Origin: Euonymus europaeus
Taxonomy: Eukaryota; Streptophyta; Magnoliopsida; Celastrales; Celastraceae
Assembly: GCA_963580455.1 (NCBI GenBank)
Contig: OY756963.1
Coordinates: 17,999,555-18,063,554 of the forward strand
DNA length: 64,000 nt
Reading direction: 5' to 3'
The position numbers and the translations under genes were made by a program. Of the stretch, positions 34,020-45,131 are shown one piece after another. The notes beneath the pieces are model-generated. The model was not told the DNA's origin and ran no database searches. It saw only the letters and a list, made by a program, of their open reading frames with translations. Each line of letters opens with the position of its first letter. The stretch's first letter is position 1.

Positions 34020-36597
34020 ACTATGTTAGCGATTAGCATGACCATAGGAATATATTTATCTATACCCGCGCTTTACTAACACCACAAGTATATGTCACTC
34101 TATCTCCTGCACTTATTATAACTGCAAGTAACAAAAAACTTGTGTTGTGTTTTTGTAGAAAGGCAGCAATAAGCTTGTTTTCTTGTAGCACCATTACGAC
34201 CAACACTATTAATTGACAGCATATTAGCAAATCCTAACTTCATACGAACCTTCTCCATCTCAAAGCACTGTAATTTTTTGTTTCAATCGGGAACGACACA
34301 TTGGGAATGTTTTTACGAAGATAACCCTGCAACTTGTGAATCGTCAAGTCATAAGCATTTAGAATAGAATCGTCCTTGTCTCCCACTTTTGTTTAACCAC
34401 TCTACCTAAGATCCCAGGTTCACCATCTAAAAATTCCTCCAAATAACGTTTCATGAAACCAGATCTATCATCACAAAAGGTTTCCATAGAGACATTATTG
34501 GACTAAACTCTAACACTACGTGTCACGCCCCAACCCCCGAGACGTGACGTAGAAATCAAAAACAACTAATTAACCCAATTAATTGAAGTGACTTTTTTTT
34601 ATATTTAAATACATAAAATATATAAATAACACGTATAAATAACCCGACTCCCCTATTATGGTATGTGCACCATTCGTCAATCCAGTTCCCATCACCAGCT
34701 CGATTGACATCGCTCGGCTATCCTGAAAAAAAAAACATAAAAACACAACGATGAGTCGAAGCTCAGTAGGAAATACCATAACCTTGAAAAGTGTATCACA
34801 GTTCAATTCCACATCAGATCACATGCAAATGTTAATCGGGTATTCCCCCACCTCCATTCTAATCTCAACCACCCCCGTCTTCCGACCTCATCATCGAAAC
34901 CAATCCATCCGCATCCCGACTTCATCGTCGGAACCAATCTTCTCCGAGTCCCAACCTCATCGCTGGAACCCTCTACGAGTAAGGAAGGTAGGCGTTCCCC
35001 TTCTACCCGGACTTTCCTCCCTTCGCTATTTGGCCGCATAGCGAATCCTTACTCGGATTTTACCCACTGTACGTACAGGGCCGTCACTTGTGAAATGATT
35101 TAGGTCACTTCCTTTGGTTATTACAATACTACCCTACAATTGCCATTTTCCATATCTTTCTCGACTCTTTCTTCTTCATTCTTTATTTGAATGTATTAAA
35201 TATACATTTTACAACTCAATTCCCTCATTTACTCAGTAACCCCTCCTTTCCTTCATTATTTTCAAGGAACCCCCTCCATCATTTACATTTCCACCATCAC
35301 TAATTTAATTCTGTCCATCTAACCTAATCTCCAAATAAAATTTTCCTTAATTTTTCTAACTTATACGTTCGTAAATAATTTATTTTAAGCCGAATTTAAT
35401 TATCAAATCTTCTAGTGTACGATCGTACTCATGTCACTCTCTTATTCAATATTTTCATTATTTTCAGGTCGGGATATCACACTACGTGCCCGTTTTATCC
35501 ACTTGCAGCTTGAGAAAACTTTTGCAGTAGCTTCTAAAGCTAAAGATATACCCCAACACTAGTCCCTCTCTCAATTGTAGCTCTTTGAAACACTCTGGTT
35601 ACTCCATCAATAACTTTCACTATTTGCACCATAATGGGTTCCACAATATCCTGTAGCTGGTTCTTGCAGACAAAGGACCTTCAACCACTACCTGGAGGAA
35701 CCTCCCAAAACAACAACACCTGGATGGGTCCCCCCTTAGGACAAAGATTGACGCCCAACAGACCTTGAACTTTCACCCTTTGATTCCTTCATAAATCATC
35801 ATTTTCAGGAATAGGACCATAGTCGGATGGGCTCCCTCCCTCTTGCAAATGAAGATCTAGACGTAGGGCACTGGCATGAGAACTTAGCACGCAACTACAA
35901 CCCATGTTCTTCTTTCACCCCTATTGGCTTAAGCCACTGTCTTAACATTCTCCAAACAGTCTCCTACTACATGGTCCAAACGCCCACAACAAGAACAAAA
36001 CTCGCCTAGTCTTTCATACACAAATGGCACCGATATTGCATCCTTAGTGCCAAGAGCTAGCAATTATCCTCTCCAAAGCGGCTTCGTAGTATCCAGCCAA
36101 ACATAAAAACATAGGAAATGCCCAATTGTCTCACCATCAACCACTTCACCAATTAACGCTCCCAACTGCCTCACTACCTTTTCAATCATTACTCTCAGCG
36201 GTAAATCATGAAATTTCACCCAAAACAAAGCTTGATTAAATTCTAGTTTTGAGATTTGTTCTTGTCACTATCTCATGAACAAAAACCAGCTGGTTGTTAA
36301 AATTTCACAACCCATTAAATAGCAGCCAATCCATATTAACTCGACAACTAAACTGAAACAAGAACATATTATCCCCCACATCCCAAATTTCCAAACCTTT
36401 TTCACCTTTCATGCCGATCGCATCACTGCTTTGAACCCTTCAATACTATACCCCTTTGTTGTCAAAACCCTAACAAACAAATAGTTTTGAAATGTCTCAT
36501 CTGTAGCCTCAAGAACATCTGAAGAGAACATGACCTTACAAACATCCTCCTCCATCAAACTAAAGCGTTCCTATAGAGTCGTAATATTTTTCGCCAT
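34020..36597 (-). pseudogene. LINE remnant: ORF1 (DUF4283 + CCHC) and start of ORF2
   Basis: It is read on the minus strand. ORF1 starts near 36597 (MAKNITTL, then an in-frame stop) and runs 'MEEDVCKVMFSSDVLEATDE', with frameshifts near 36410 and 36240, through 'FNNQLVFVHE' and 'ALFWVKFHDLPLRVM' (DUF4283 signatures). It reaches a zinc knuckle, 'EFCSCCGRLDHVVGDC' (C-x2-C-x4-H-x4-C), near 35960. Beyond the solo LTR the phrase 'MEKVRMKLGFANMLSINSVG' near 34200-34260 matches the start of the LINE endonuclease domain. The remnant has many stops and frameshifts and is inactive. The part between 34521 and 35481 is the inserted LTR, not LINE. Confidence 0.78.
34521..35481. mobile_element. solo LTR, probably Ty3/gypsy
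   Basis: The 961-bp sequence starts TGTCACGCCCC and ends GGGATATCACA, with CTACG on both sides (34516-34520 and 35482-35486). TG...CA ends plus a 5-bp duplication and no internal domain indicate a solo LTR left by recombination. Inside, at about 34878-34975, are three roughly 34-bp units ('ccgac.tcatc.tcg.aacc'). It sits within the LINE remnant and is therefore younger than the LINE. Confidence 0.88.
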
Positions 36598-36774
36598 CAC
36601 CTTCTTCAAACTTAGTCAAAATCGCTTAGAGGAAGAAAATGAAAAAAAAATAGAAGAGGAAGAGGAAGAAAAAACTCCCCCTAAGGTAGAACCCCAAGGG
36701 AGGAGAAAGTCGATCTAGAGATCGGAGAGAAAGTTGCCATTCATGGGAAACCCTAGAGGGAGAGTTTTGTGGTT

Positions 36775-37032
36775 ATTGAAATGCTTGGCTATGCATTGGG
36801 AGTGAAAGAACTATCAAAGTTCTTGAAAGGTATGTACTATGAACCTACTACCATTTTGGAAGAGGTTGCATCATACTATCTATGGATTTGGCATGTGTTA
36901 TTTGGAATGTCAGGGTCTCATAATGATATTAATGTCTTTGAATGATCTACCATGTTCAAAGAACTAGTCATGGGTCGTGCTCCGACAATCAATTTTTCAA
37001 TCAATGGTCACAACTACACTATTGGATATTGA
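36775..37032 (+). pseudogene. Harbinger-type transposase fragment 1
   Basis: The plus strand encodes 'YYEPTTILEEVASYYLWIWH', 'GMSGSHNDINVFE*STMFKE' and 'GRAPTINFSINGHNYTIGY*', part of the plant Harbinger (DDE_4) transposase around 'WHAFFG..GS.ND.NVL..SP'. It contains internal stops. A closely related fragment lies at 45132-45466. Both break off soon after 'attgag'. Confidence 0.82.
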
Positions 37033-37085
37033 TTCTATCTTGAAATTGAGGTACATATGTCCTTTGATTAGGGCAATGGCGTTTT

Positions 37086-39860
37086 ATATCACATGGGTTT
37101 GTATCTCATGGGATCCCATGCGTTATTCTATTACAAGGGTTTTTTTGGAAAAATGACCATCATTTATAAAAAATTTGGAAAATTAACACCTCCTCTAAAT
37201 TTATGTTAAGTTTGACTCTTTTGGCATGTGAAAAGACACTGAAGCCCTTGCACATCTTTTTATACACTTTTTCTTTTAAAAAAACATGAAAACCAGCTTT
37301 TTCTCTCTCCTCTTCTTCTCCCTCCATGCTTTGTTTCGCTTAACTTGTTCATTTTCTTCAACATTCGCACAGTATAAGCTCTGTAATATGTCACAACGAC
37401 GTTGCCCATGACTGGAATGATCCTAAACTTGGTTATGCAAGCTCTGTCTTCGAAGTCGACGAAAATAGAAGTGTTCAACGTTCTTGCTAAGTGTCTAACC
37501 TTTCGTCTCCTATCTAACTAAAGCTGCATGTTTCGTTTTACCTTTTGTGCTCAGTTTTTGCTTGTATTTTAAGTCGAGAAGGAAAATAACACTAAACTAA
37601 GACTAGTTTTGTCCATTCGATTTTTCGAACTGCCATACTTTTACATAACTATACAAATAAAAAATTTCGTTGATAAATGTCTGTTTTTTGTTGAGAATAC
37701 TCTTATTTTTGGTTATATCAAATAACATTTTTAGTTGATAACTGTTTTACTTTTCGTTTAGAATTTTTTATTTTTTTTATTGAGTATTTACTAATAGCGT
37801 GCTTCAGAGATGGATAAGATTAGGATATTGGTTCGTTGTTTGGTTTAAGGATTATGATTTGTATATTATTTTAGTGTACTGCATTTGGTGTTGAAAACTG
37901 CATAATCTTACTTAAGTATATCAGTACACATATTTCATTAAGAACTATCTTTGTTTTCGTTTATCTCATGCATTTTTTTGGTTGATAAATGTTATAATTT
38001 TCGTTTGAATTTGTACAATTTTTTTGTCGAGATTGTTTGAGGAATTTTACATGGAAGTTTGAGAATTGAATATTTGTAGGGTTTATAATATCACGATTTC
38101 AATGAAAGGGGCTTCAAGCATAATGCAGAAGATGGTTCGACCAGTTAAAAATCTTAGGTGAAAAACATAATGAATAAGATAATTAAATCAATATGTTAAC
38201 ATCAGTAATCTTCCATAATGCAATATCATAACATTGGTTAAGATACTTTGTTCTCAACCAAAAATCAAACTATTCTCAACTTATTAAAATGTATTTTTCG
38301 ACCTACTTATATTGCTCATTGAAGACAAAATAATACAATGTTAAGAACATAATACAATGTTCTTAACAATCATAGTGTTAGGCTACATTATCAACTTGAT
38401 CAATAAATCAGACAACAAACTAATATGACAAACTTTTCTCAACTTAACAACCAATTATAAGCCTTAATATATGTGTGTGTGTATTGTATGCAAGAATACA
38501 TTAACCACTTCGAGAACTCGTTGATTTTGTAAACGTTATGTAACACAAATCCCATTATTCAGAAACTCATGGAGGCAAAGACAATGACAATGAAAATTAA
38601 GGTAAAATGAACTAGAAGCAACCCTAACAAGAGAAATGAAGAATAGAAAATTAACCTTGATCTCTCTTATGTTGGTTGTGAAGAAAAGAAAACTGGTGAA
38701 AATCGCACCAGAAATCGTCTAAGGAAGAAGAAGATGAATCAAAAGTGAGAATGTTCAAGCTTGATGAAACAAAAGCATTAACAAAAATATATGCATGTAT
38801 AAACCTAAAAATAATACAGTTATCAACGAAAACTATGAGTTATAAACCTAAAGATATCCATTTATAAACCTAAAAATAATACATTAATCAACGAAAAAGT
38901 TACAAACTTTCAAGTAACAAGTAGTATTATGTTTTCTGCACAAAATCAACAACAAATTAAGAATAGTCAATCACTTTTGCAAGAAACATCCATTGGAAAC
39001 ATTCATTATCATCTACATATAAAGAAAAATTTCTCAAACCTGCATGTAAAATTTATCAACCAAACTCAACAATTTCAAACAAATATTACAACATTTATCA
39101 ACCCAAAAAGTGCATGGGCTAAACAAAAACGAATCAAGTATCAACGAAAAATTAGCATAAGATAAACGAAAATAAAACTATTTCTCAACGAAAAATACAT
39201 ACATTTATCAACGAAATATTTTATTTGTATAGTTACGTAAGAATATGGCAGTTCAAAAAATCAAATGCACAAAACTAGCCTTAGTTTAGTGCTATTTTCC
39301 TTCTTGACTCAAAATACAAGCAAAAACTAAGCACAAAAAGTAAAACGAAACATGCAGCTTTAGTTAAGTAAGAGACGAAAGGTTAGACACTTAGCAAGAA
39401 CATTGAACACTTCTATTTTCGTCAACTTTGAAGACAGAGCTTGCATAATCGAGTTTAGGATCCTTCCTGTCATGGGCAATGTTGTTGTGACATATTACGG
39501 AGCTTAGACTATGCGAATGTTGAAGAAAATGAACAAGCTGAGGGATACAAAGCATGGAGGGAGAGGAAGAGGAGAGAGAAAAAGCTGGTTTTCATGAGTT
39601 TTTAAAAGAAAACGTGTATGAAAAGGTGTGCAAGGACTGCAGTGTCTTTTCTCATGCCAAAAAGTCAAACTTAACATAATTTTAAAGGAGAGGTTAATTT
39701 TCCAAATGTTTTATAAATGAGGGTCATTTTTCCAAAAAACTCTATTACAATGGAATACGTTATTCCATTATACTATTACAATGAAATAACGTATTCTATT
39801 GTAATAATACAAATAGAATAACGCATGAGATCCCATGGGATATAAACCCATGAGATATAT
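37086..39860. mobile_element. small palindromic MITE, split by the 37137-39740 insertion
   Basis: The left piece (about 37086-37136) and right piece (39741-39860), once joined, form an inverted repeat. Left 'catgggtttgtatctcatgg', 'gatcccatgcgttattctat' corresponds to the complement of the right end 'ataacgcatgagatcccatg' and 'gggatataaacccatgag'. The centre holds 'gaataacgtattcc'-type palindromes. The original element was about 170 bp. Its target duplication is not clear. It lies about 50 bp after the Harbinger fragment. Confidence 0.7.
37137..39740. mobile_element. Mutator-like element with ~500-600-bp inverted ends
   Basis: A 2.6-kb element flanked by TCTATTACAA (37127-37136 and 39741-39750), 9-10 bp as for Mutator. 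The ends read GGGTTTTTTTGGAAAAATGA and, inward from the right, GTTTTTTGGAAAAATGACCC. The inverted arms run roughly 37137-37690 and 39190-39740 and are about 85-90% identical by eye, with small indels. The 1.5-kb centre is AT-rich, with many 'gttgataaatg' and 'atcaacgaaa' motifs repeated in both orientations. I see no transposase. A 72-codon frame in the left arm (37260-37478, -) has its decayed mirror in the right arm; it could be a captured gene piece but matches nothing I know. Confidence 0.85.
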
Positions 39861-40144
39861 ATCATTTTTGCTCAATGTTTTACGAGGTATTGTCGAGGAA
39901 GGGCTAAAATTATATTGCAAATGGTGTCCATTCTTGTATGATAATTTTTTTTTAAAATGTGGTAGCTATTGAACAAATATATGCACATAGACATAATCAA
40001 TTCCAGTACATACATAATCACAACTACACATTCTTATTTTCGGCATGGCAATCGTGAAAAATAAGGTTTTCAACCAACTAAAGCTAGCAATTTGCTACAG
40101 AATAATAACTACTACACAAATATATGCACCCAAAGGAGAACTTC
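39861..40144. other. short spacer before copy B
   Basis: No identified content. With the nested insertions removed it would separate Harbinger fragment 1 from the left end of copy B by about 0.3 kb. Confidence 0.45.
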
Positions 40145-40680
40145 AAATATAGTGTTTCATTCAAATCTTAATTGATTATCATGTTGGCACAAACAAATTT
40201 TTGTGCATGCCATGTAAAATGCACAGATGATTGTGAACAAATTAGGTGCCCAGTGGCATGCAGTGGTCAACAAAATTCCTTCGCAAATTAATGATTTGGG
40301 CAAGATTCGCCTAGATATCAGATGACATTAAGAGCATGCTAAGCTCCAATTCAAAAGTTTTTATAGATAAAGAAGCCCCTTACTGTTTCCTGTCCCGAGT
40401 AGAAAGCTCTTTCGCTGAACTGACTCTTGGATATAATCTCATATATATGGTAAGTTCCTCTTTCACTCCCGTCTTCCCACATAAATACCATGAAAGTTTT
40501 GTCAACTGCTTTAGTTTTCTTTTATTGCTAAAATACTCTACTTGTTACTTCTGCCAAGTTCTGCAAATTTTTCAAGAATTGGAATTCAAAAAAAAATTAT
40601 CAAGCCTTTACTAATGGAATGGAATCAATTTGATCAAGTCTTTATGCACAAATAATCATTCTCCAATTGCTGCACATTCT

Positions 40681-41010
40681 TGTTACAAAGCTAAGACTGA
40701 TCTGATTGTTAAACAAGTGCAACAAGAACAAAGAAGAAAACTGAGATAGTAAACTGTGCAGCTAGAAAGGTCTTATTGTGACATTCATTACACTTTTCAT
40801 TTGTACAAGTACAACAATTTGACATATATATTATTGCCAGAAGAGTCCGGAAAGACTCTTTTACAATAGCAATATAATGACTAATACACTTTTACCAACT
40901 TAGTCAAAGTTTAACAATAACCTTCACCCTATAACATAAGACTCTAATACAAAGACCGATATAAGCATACTGATATGTAGATAAAAGAGAGACCTTATTA
41001 ACTCTTAACA
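40681..41010. mobile_element. solo LTR, copia-like, in the intron of the MSL1 fragment
   Basis: A 330-bp sequence beginning TGTTAC and ending TTAACA, flanked by ATTCT (40676-40680 and 41011-41015). Copy A at the same place reads 'gctgcacattcttttacatt' uninterrupted, so insertion and boundaries are certain. The TGTTA...TAACA ends suggest Ty1/copia. Confidence 0.92.
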
Positions 41011-41099
41011 ATTCTTTTACATTTTCAGAACTGCTTGCTGATTTGGATATTTCTTTCATTGTTTTCCTTTTTCTTTCCTGAAATTCATAGATCTATATT

Positions 41100-42126
41100 G
41101 GGACAAGTTTCAAAATGACCCATGTACTTTCAAGGACGGACCACTTAAGCCTCTCTATTTTCTTTTGGACCAAAAAAGCCCTCATACTTACCATAACAGG
41201 TCGTTAGCCCCTGAATGTGTTTTTCATCCAAAAATATTGGCGTGGCAGTTAAGTAATTAGCTAAATTTTTATATTAGAAAATAAAATCCAAGTGTAAATA
41301 TATGTTGGCATGGAAACACGTGTAATATCTGACATGGATTTTTTACATTAAAAATATAAAATCCCCTCTCTCCCCTTTTCTCCTTCTCTTCTCTTCAATC
41401 TCGACCAGATGCGGCCCTACCATCAGGAGTAGTGGAGGCAGAGAAGCCACTCCCTCCGATTCTTCTGCCTCTGTCGATGGTTCCGATTCTGAGGTTTCGC
41501 ATGCCCTAATCCAATCATCTCATCAATGGGTCTCATTGGCTGAAGTAGTCTTGTCGAGGTTCCATCAGAGCTCGACGATTCAGAGCTTTATTAGACTAAA
41601 AATTGAGTGTAATCAAAGCCAATTTTCTCTCTCTTGAAAGTTTTGGCTTATCTTTTCTCTCTCGAAAGTTTCGACTTCCCCTACTCTCTTTCCATATCTG
41701 AAATAAGGTGTTGTTTTAGGTGTTTCTGGTTTTGATGTTGTGGTTGTGAAGTCTGTGAGACTTTCGGTGGCCTTGTCCTAAGGATGCATGGTTTCTACAC
41801 ATCTAGCATGTCCTGGAGTCGAAACTTGGTTTGGTGTGCCATCGAAGAAGATGGAGTTCCTTGGAGAAGACGAAGTAAAGCTTTTTACTTTTTATTTTTT
41901 TATTATAGGTTTTATTAGATTTATTATTATTTTTTAAAATGTGGATGTGGGATCTAGAAAATCCATATGGCAAGTTAACTGTCACGTAGCATTTTTTGAC
42001 GAAAAACACATTTAGGGGCTAAGGTGACCTGTTATGGTAAGTATAAGGGCTTCTTTGGCCCGAAACAAAATAAAGGACTTTAAGTGATCCATTCTTAAAA
42101 GTAAGAGCCATTTTGAAACTTGTCCC
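41100..42126. mobile_element. Mutator-like element, 9-bp TSD, ~150-bp TIRs
   Basis: A 1027-bp insertion with ends GGGACAAGTTTCAAAATG and its complement. The inverted termini extend about 150 bp at roughly 80% identity (shared 'cttaccataacaggt' and 'gcccctgaatgtgtttttc'-like blocks). ATCTATATT flanks both sides (41091-41099 and 42127-42135) and copy A has it once ('agatctatattcctttgag'). The interior (41390-41530) is more GC-rich, with 'gaggcagagaagccactccc' and 'tcgatggttccgattctgag'. Such a base shift is common where these elements have captured gene pieces, but I cannot identify a source gene. Confidence 0.93.
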
Positions 42127-42792
42127 ATCTATATTCCTTTGAGACTTACCATGTTGCACATGCTTTCATTTCAGTTTTTCATTTTACTGATAGTTATTAA
42201 ATACAGAGAAAAGATGAATTATATGCTGCGGAACAAGACATAATTCTGCAATCTATTCGGATTATTAAGGAGCATGGTGCTAGCTTAGGCAGCACTTGGT
42301 AAGATACAAGAATTCCTTCATATGTCGAAGAATGAAAATACATCAAAATAACAGTACAGCTCATCTTTAGTGGAACGTCATACAGCTAGAAAAATCCGTG
42401 GAGAAGTTTTTTAGAAAATGAGGTGATGTTTAATTAACTTTTGTGTTCACTGGGGATTTTTGGTTAATTTTGATCGAAATTGCCATTGCAGCTCACTCAT
42501 TGTGTTTTTCCCTTGAGAAAGTAACAGATTTCATTAGAATGCAAATCATGAAGCACGTACAAACTGGACAGGGCGGCCAATTAGGGTATTCAACTCGTTA
42601 CATAGGGCACAACATAAAACATAAAGCATAGAAACTTAAGAACAACACATAAAATAACTGACATCATGACCTACAACGAGGGATATGTTGAAAATAAGAT
42701 TTAAGTTGTCCATAAAATAATGTGTATCAAATAAAGTGGGATATTGAGAAAAACATAGGTGATCAACAGTTTAAAAGTTGGTTTCATATTTT

Positions 42793-44208
42793 TTATACCC
42801 CACTCTTCAAGAAATCGACAAACTTGCCGATGTAGTGATTCTGGTGCAGATTCTGATCTCCAAAAACTGCAGCAACCTCCCTTGTAGAAACCCTAATTTT
42901 CTCTCCTTCCTTGGACAGCATCGCCAGTCTCAAAGCCTGGGCTATCCCATCCCCGTTAAAACCCCCATCTTCACTTCTCTCAACTTCAACAGCAAGACCC
43001 TTGTCAACCAAAACCCTAGCATTCAAAGGCTGGTCAATGATGAATGGTAACAGAACAAGACAATGCCCAAATTGCAGAGTTTCAATGACAGAACCCCAGC
43101 CAGAGTGGAACAATGAACCCCCAATTGATTTGTGTTCCAAAATCTCCGTCTGTGGTGCCCATCCAATGCACACAATGCCTCTCTTTGATGTCCTGTCACA
43201 GAAACCGGTAGGTAAAACATCAGCACCATCATCAGCCCAACTGGGTTTTCTCAATGTCCATAGAAATGGTAGTTCTGATAGCTCGAGCCCCTTCGCTATC
43301 TCGTGAACTTGATCTTTGGTCAATTTGCATTCGCTCCCAAATCCTACAAAGACAACTGATTTTGGGTTTTGTTCATCAAGCCAATCAAAGGTTTTACTCC
43401 ATGAACGACCATTGATTTGTCTTCTCCCCGCATGCCTTTCTGGAGGCAATAAACCGACTGGAATAACTGGTTTTCCAATCATTTTCTCAAACAAATTCAA
43501 GTACTCGCCTTCAAATTCTCTGCAGCTACGGATCACTATAGCTTGACATACTTGAAAGGTCTTGCAAACCCTCTCTGCATCGGTTGCCTCCGAAGCATTT
43601 TGTCCATAGAAACCTGCATAAAATTCATCAGCCTCGAATCTCTTATAAGCCAATGAAGAGGGGAAATCAATCCACTGCGGTGGCGACGTCGCACTTTCCG
43701 GTGATGGCCTCACTCGCTTCTGACCCTCACCCACTAAATACTCCGGGGGTCCAAGGAAAACATATGTAGAAGCAGAGAAAACTGAGAAATGCAGCAGAGG
43801 AACCTGAAATTCACTGGCAATCTCTCCAACCCAATAACTACTGAAATCGTAGAGTATCCAATCTGGTCTTTGGTCCACTACGAATTGTTTAAATGGATGT
43901 TTGAGGAGATCAAATGCTATCTTGAGGTACTGAATTTTCTCAAATGGGATGTCCACAGTGGACTCTGCGTCTTCTGGCAAGAGTTGGTTGTTCAAAACTT
44001 TTGGCAATGGAAGCACAACAAAGTTGATGAGAAGTGATAAATCTGGAGGTGGCTTAGGGAGTCTCCGGGCATTCCTGGGAGTTGTAATGAAAGAAACTCT
44101 AATTCCAGCTTTGGCTAACGCCATTGAGAGCTGAAGGAATGGCATCATGTGACCAAAGGCAAGCCATGGAAGCATTACTACATGAAGTTGATCATGATCT
44201 TTGGCCAT
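42793..44208 (-). CDS. UGT91-type UDP-glycosyltransferase, copy B
   Basis: An intronless frame of 471 residues, collinear with the copy at 17389-18801 and over 90% identical by eye. It has the catalytic H20 in 'LAFGHMMPF', the Asp in 'DWILYDF', and an intact PSPG box with 'HSGWGS' and terminal DQ. Differences cluster in the N-terminal acceptor half (for example 'PWLAFGHMMPFLQ' against 'PFLAFGHMIPFFQ', and 'ADEFYAGFYGQN' against 'AEGFHAGFYGEN'). There is one added His near the C-terminus. It looks functional. Different acceptor preference or expression is possible but not shown. Its promoter is homologous to that of copy A for only about the first 100 bp, then diverges. Confidence 0.92.
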   Translation of the reverse strand: MAKDHDQLHVVMLPWLAFGHMMPFLQLSMALAKAGIRVSFITTPRNARRLPKPPPDLSLLINFVVLPLPKVLNNQLLPEDAESTVDIPFEKIQYLKIAFDLLKHPFKQFVVDQRPDWILYDFSSYWVGEIASEFQVPLLHFSVFSASTYVFLGPPEYLVGEGQKRVRPSPESATSPPQWIDFPSSLAYKRFEADEFYAGFYGQNASEATDAERVCKTFQVCQAIVIRSCREFEGEYLNLFEKMIGKPVIPVGLLPPERHAGRRQINGRSWSKTFDWLDEQNPKSVVFVGFGSECKLTKDQVHEIAKGLELSELPFLWTLRKPSWADDGADVLPTGFCDRTSKRGIVCIGWAPQTEILEHKSIGGSLFHSGWGSVIETLQFGHCLVLLPFIIDQPLNARVLVDKGLAVEVERSEDGGFNGDGIAQALRLAMLSKEGEKIRVSTREVAAVFGDQNLHQNHYIGKFVDFLKSGV

Positions 44209-45090
44209 TTTTCAAGTTTAGCTCCTTGGACCAATTACTGAAATATTGCGAGAGATAATAAGGTAGGCACAATAGTTTCTATCAGACGACTTATGCACGT
44301 GGTTTTCCTGACTTTCAAGGCATGCAAATAATATGTATTCGAGTTCAATCTCGACTGAAAACAATGTTGTTGTAGCCAATCCGTTAAGTTTTGGTCCAAC
44401 TTATCCTTTTCATTATGCCAGAACGACTATGACAATTGGTGACAACTGACAAGAAGCAAATACCAAATTTGAGACGAGAAAAAAGCAGATGTCGTGCGGC
44501 TATATGTATAATATAAATATTGTACTTGATTTGACAAAAGGACACGTGGATGAGGAAATCTTCTTATCTTTCTCCATTTCAATTTCAATTACAATCAAAG
44601 GCCCCTCTTTAACCGACATTGACTTCTATCTATGACTTTGCCACTATTATTTTTATTCATAACAAAAAGGAAGAATGGATAAACGTTGAGCTTAGATCGA
44701 ACGGTGTATTCTGCTCATATGAGATTTTGTTCATGACAAAAAAAGAAGAAAAAAAAAGCATTATCTATCTGTTTTTTGATAAAAAAATTGTATTGCAAAA
44801 TCAAAAGAGGCGGCCACATGAAAGTCAAAAACACCGCAAGTCACACTAAACCTAATATTAAGATTATCTATAGCAGAAAAACTACACATTTTCAGTTTTT
44901 ACATATTTTTTTTAAAACTGTGCAGACATAAACTTACCAGACATTTTAAATGGTATGTTTAATTATTTAAATATTCATTTCTACAAACTTTTTTATTCAT
45001 TTAAAATCAATATAATTTACAATTATTATTGTATGTCAAAATACTACCATATTATATAATAATCAATCGACATAACATTAATATATTAGA
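44209..45090. other. upstream region of UGT copy B
   Basis: Non-coding and alignable in patches with 18802-21160 after removing the 19208-20390 insertion. It contains the intact pre-insertion site for that element near 44457. It presumably carries the UGT promoter. No specific motif is claimed. Confidence 0.55.
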
Positions 45091-45131
45091 AACAGGGAGA
45101 CAACAGCACTTGCAAGTCTAAAAAATTTCGC

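Larger units (their letters stand above)
40227..42302 (+). pseudogene. MSL1 3' fragment (exons 5 and 6 only)
   Basis: The exon 5 copy (40227-40449) is 223 bp against 222 in the parent. An extra base near 40312 shifts the frame and creates TGA in 'gatatcagatgac'. The exon 6 copy (42207-42302) differs from the parent at only about three positions and keeps its stop. Both splice sites persist. There are no exons 1-4 and no visible promoter. The intron between them has grown from 383 bp to over 1.7 kb through a solo LTR and a Mutator-like element. Confidence 0.92.
40145..45090. repeat. dispersed segmental duplication, copy B
   Basis: Second copy of 16122-21160, same orientation, about 24 kb away. 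It starts in MSL1 intron 4 ('aaatatagtgtttcatt') and ends after 'gtatgtcaaaatactaccat'. It contains MSL1 exons 5 and 6 as a pseudogene, and an intact UGT91. Two insertions are unique to it (40681-41010 and 41100-42126), both with an empty site in copy A. It lacks the 19208-20390 insertion of copy A. Confidence 0.9.

Noticed and set aside
40336..40614. 92-codon frame resembling MSL1 exon 5
   Set aside because: It starts after the frameshift in the duplicated exon and runs into the intron; it is part of a pseudogene, not a new gene.
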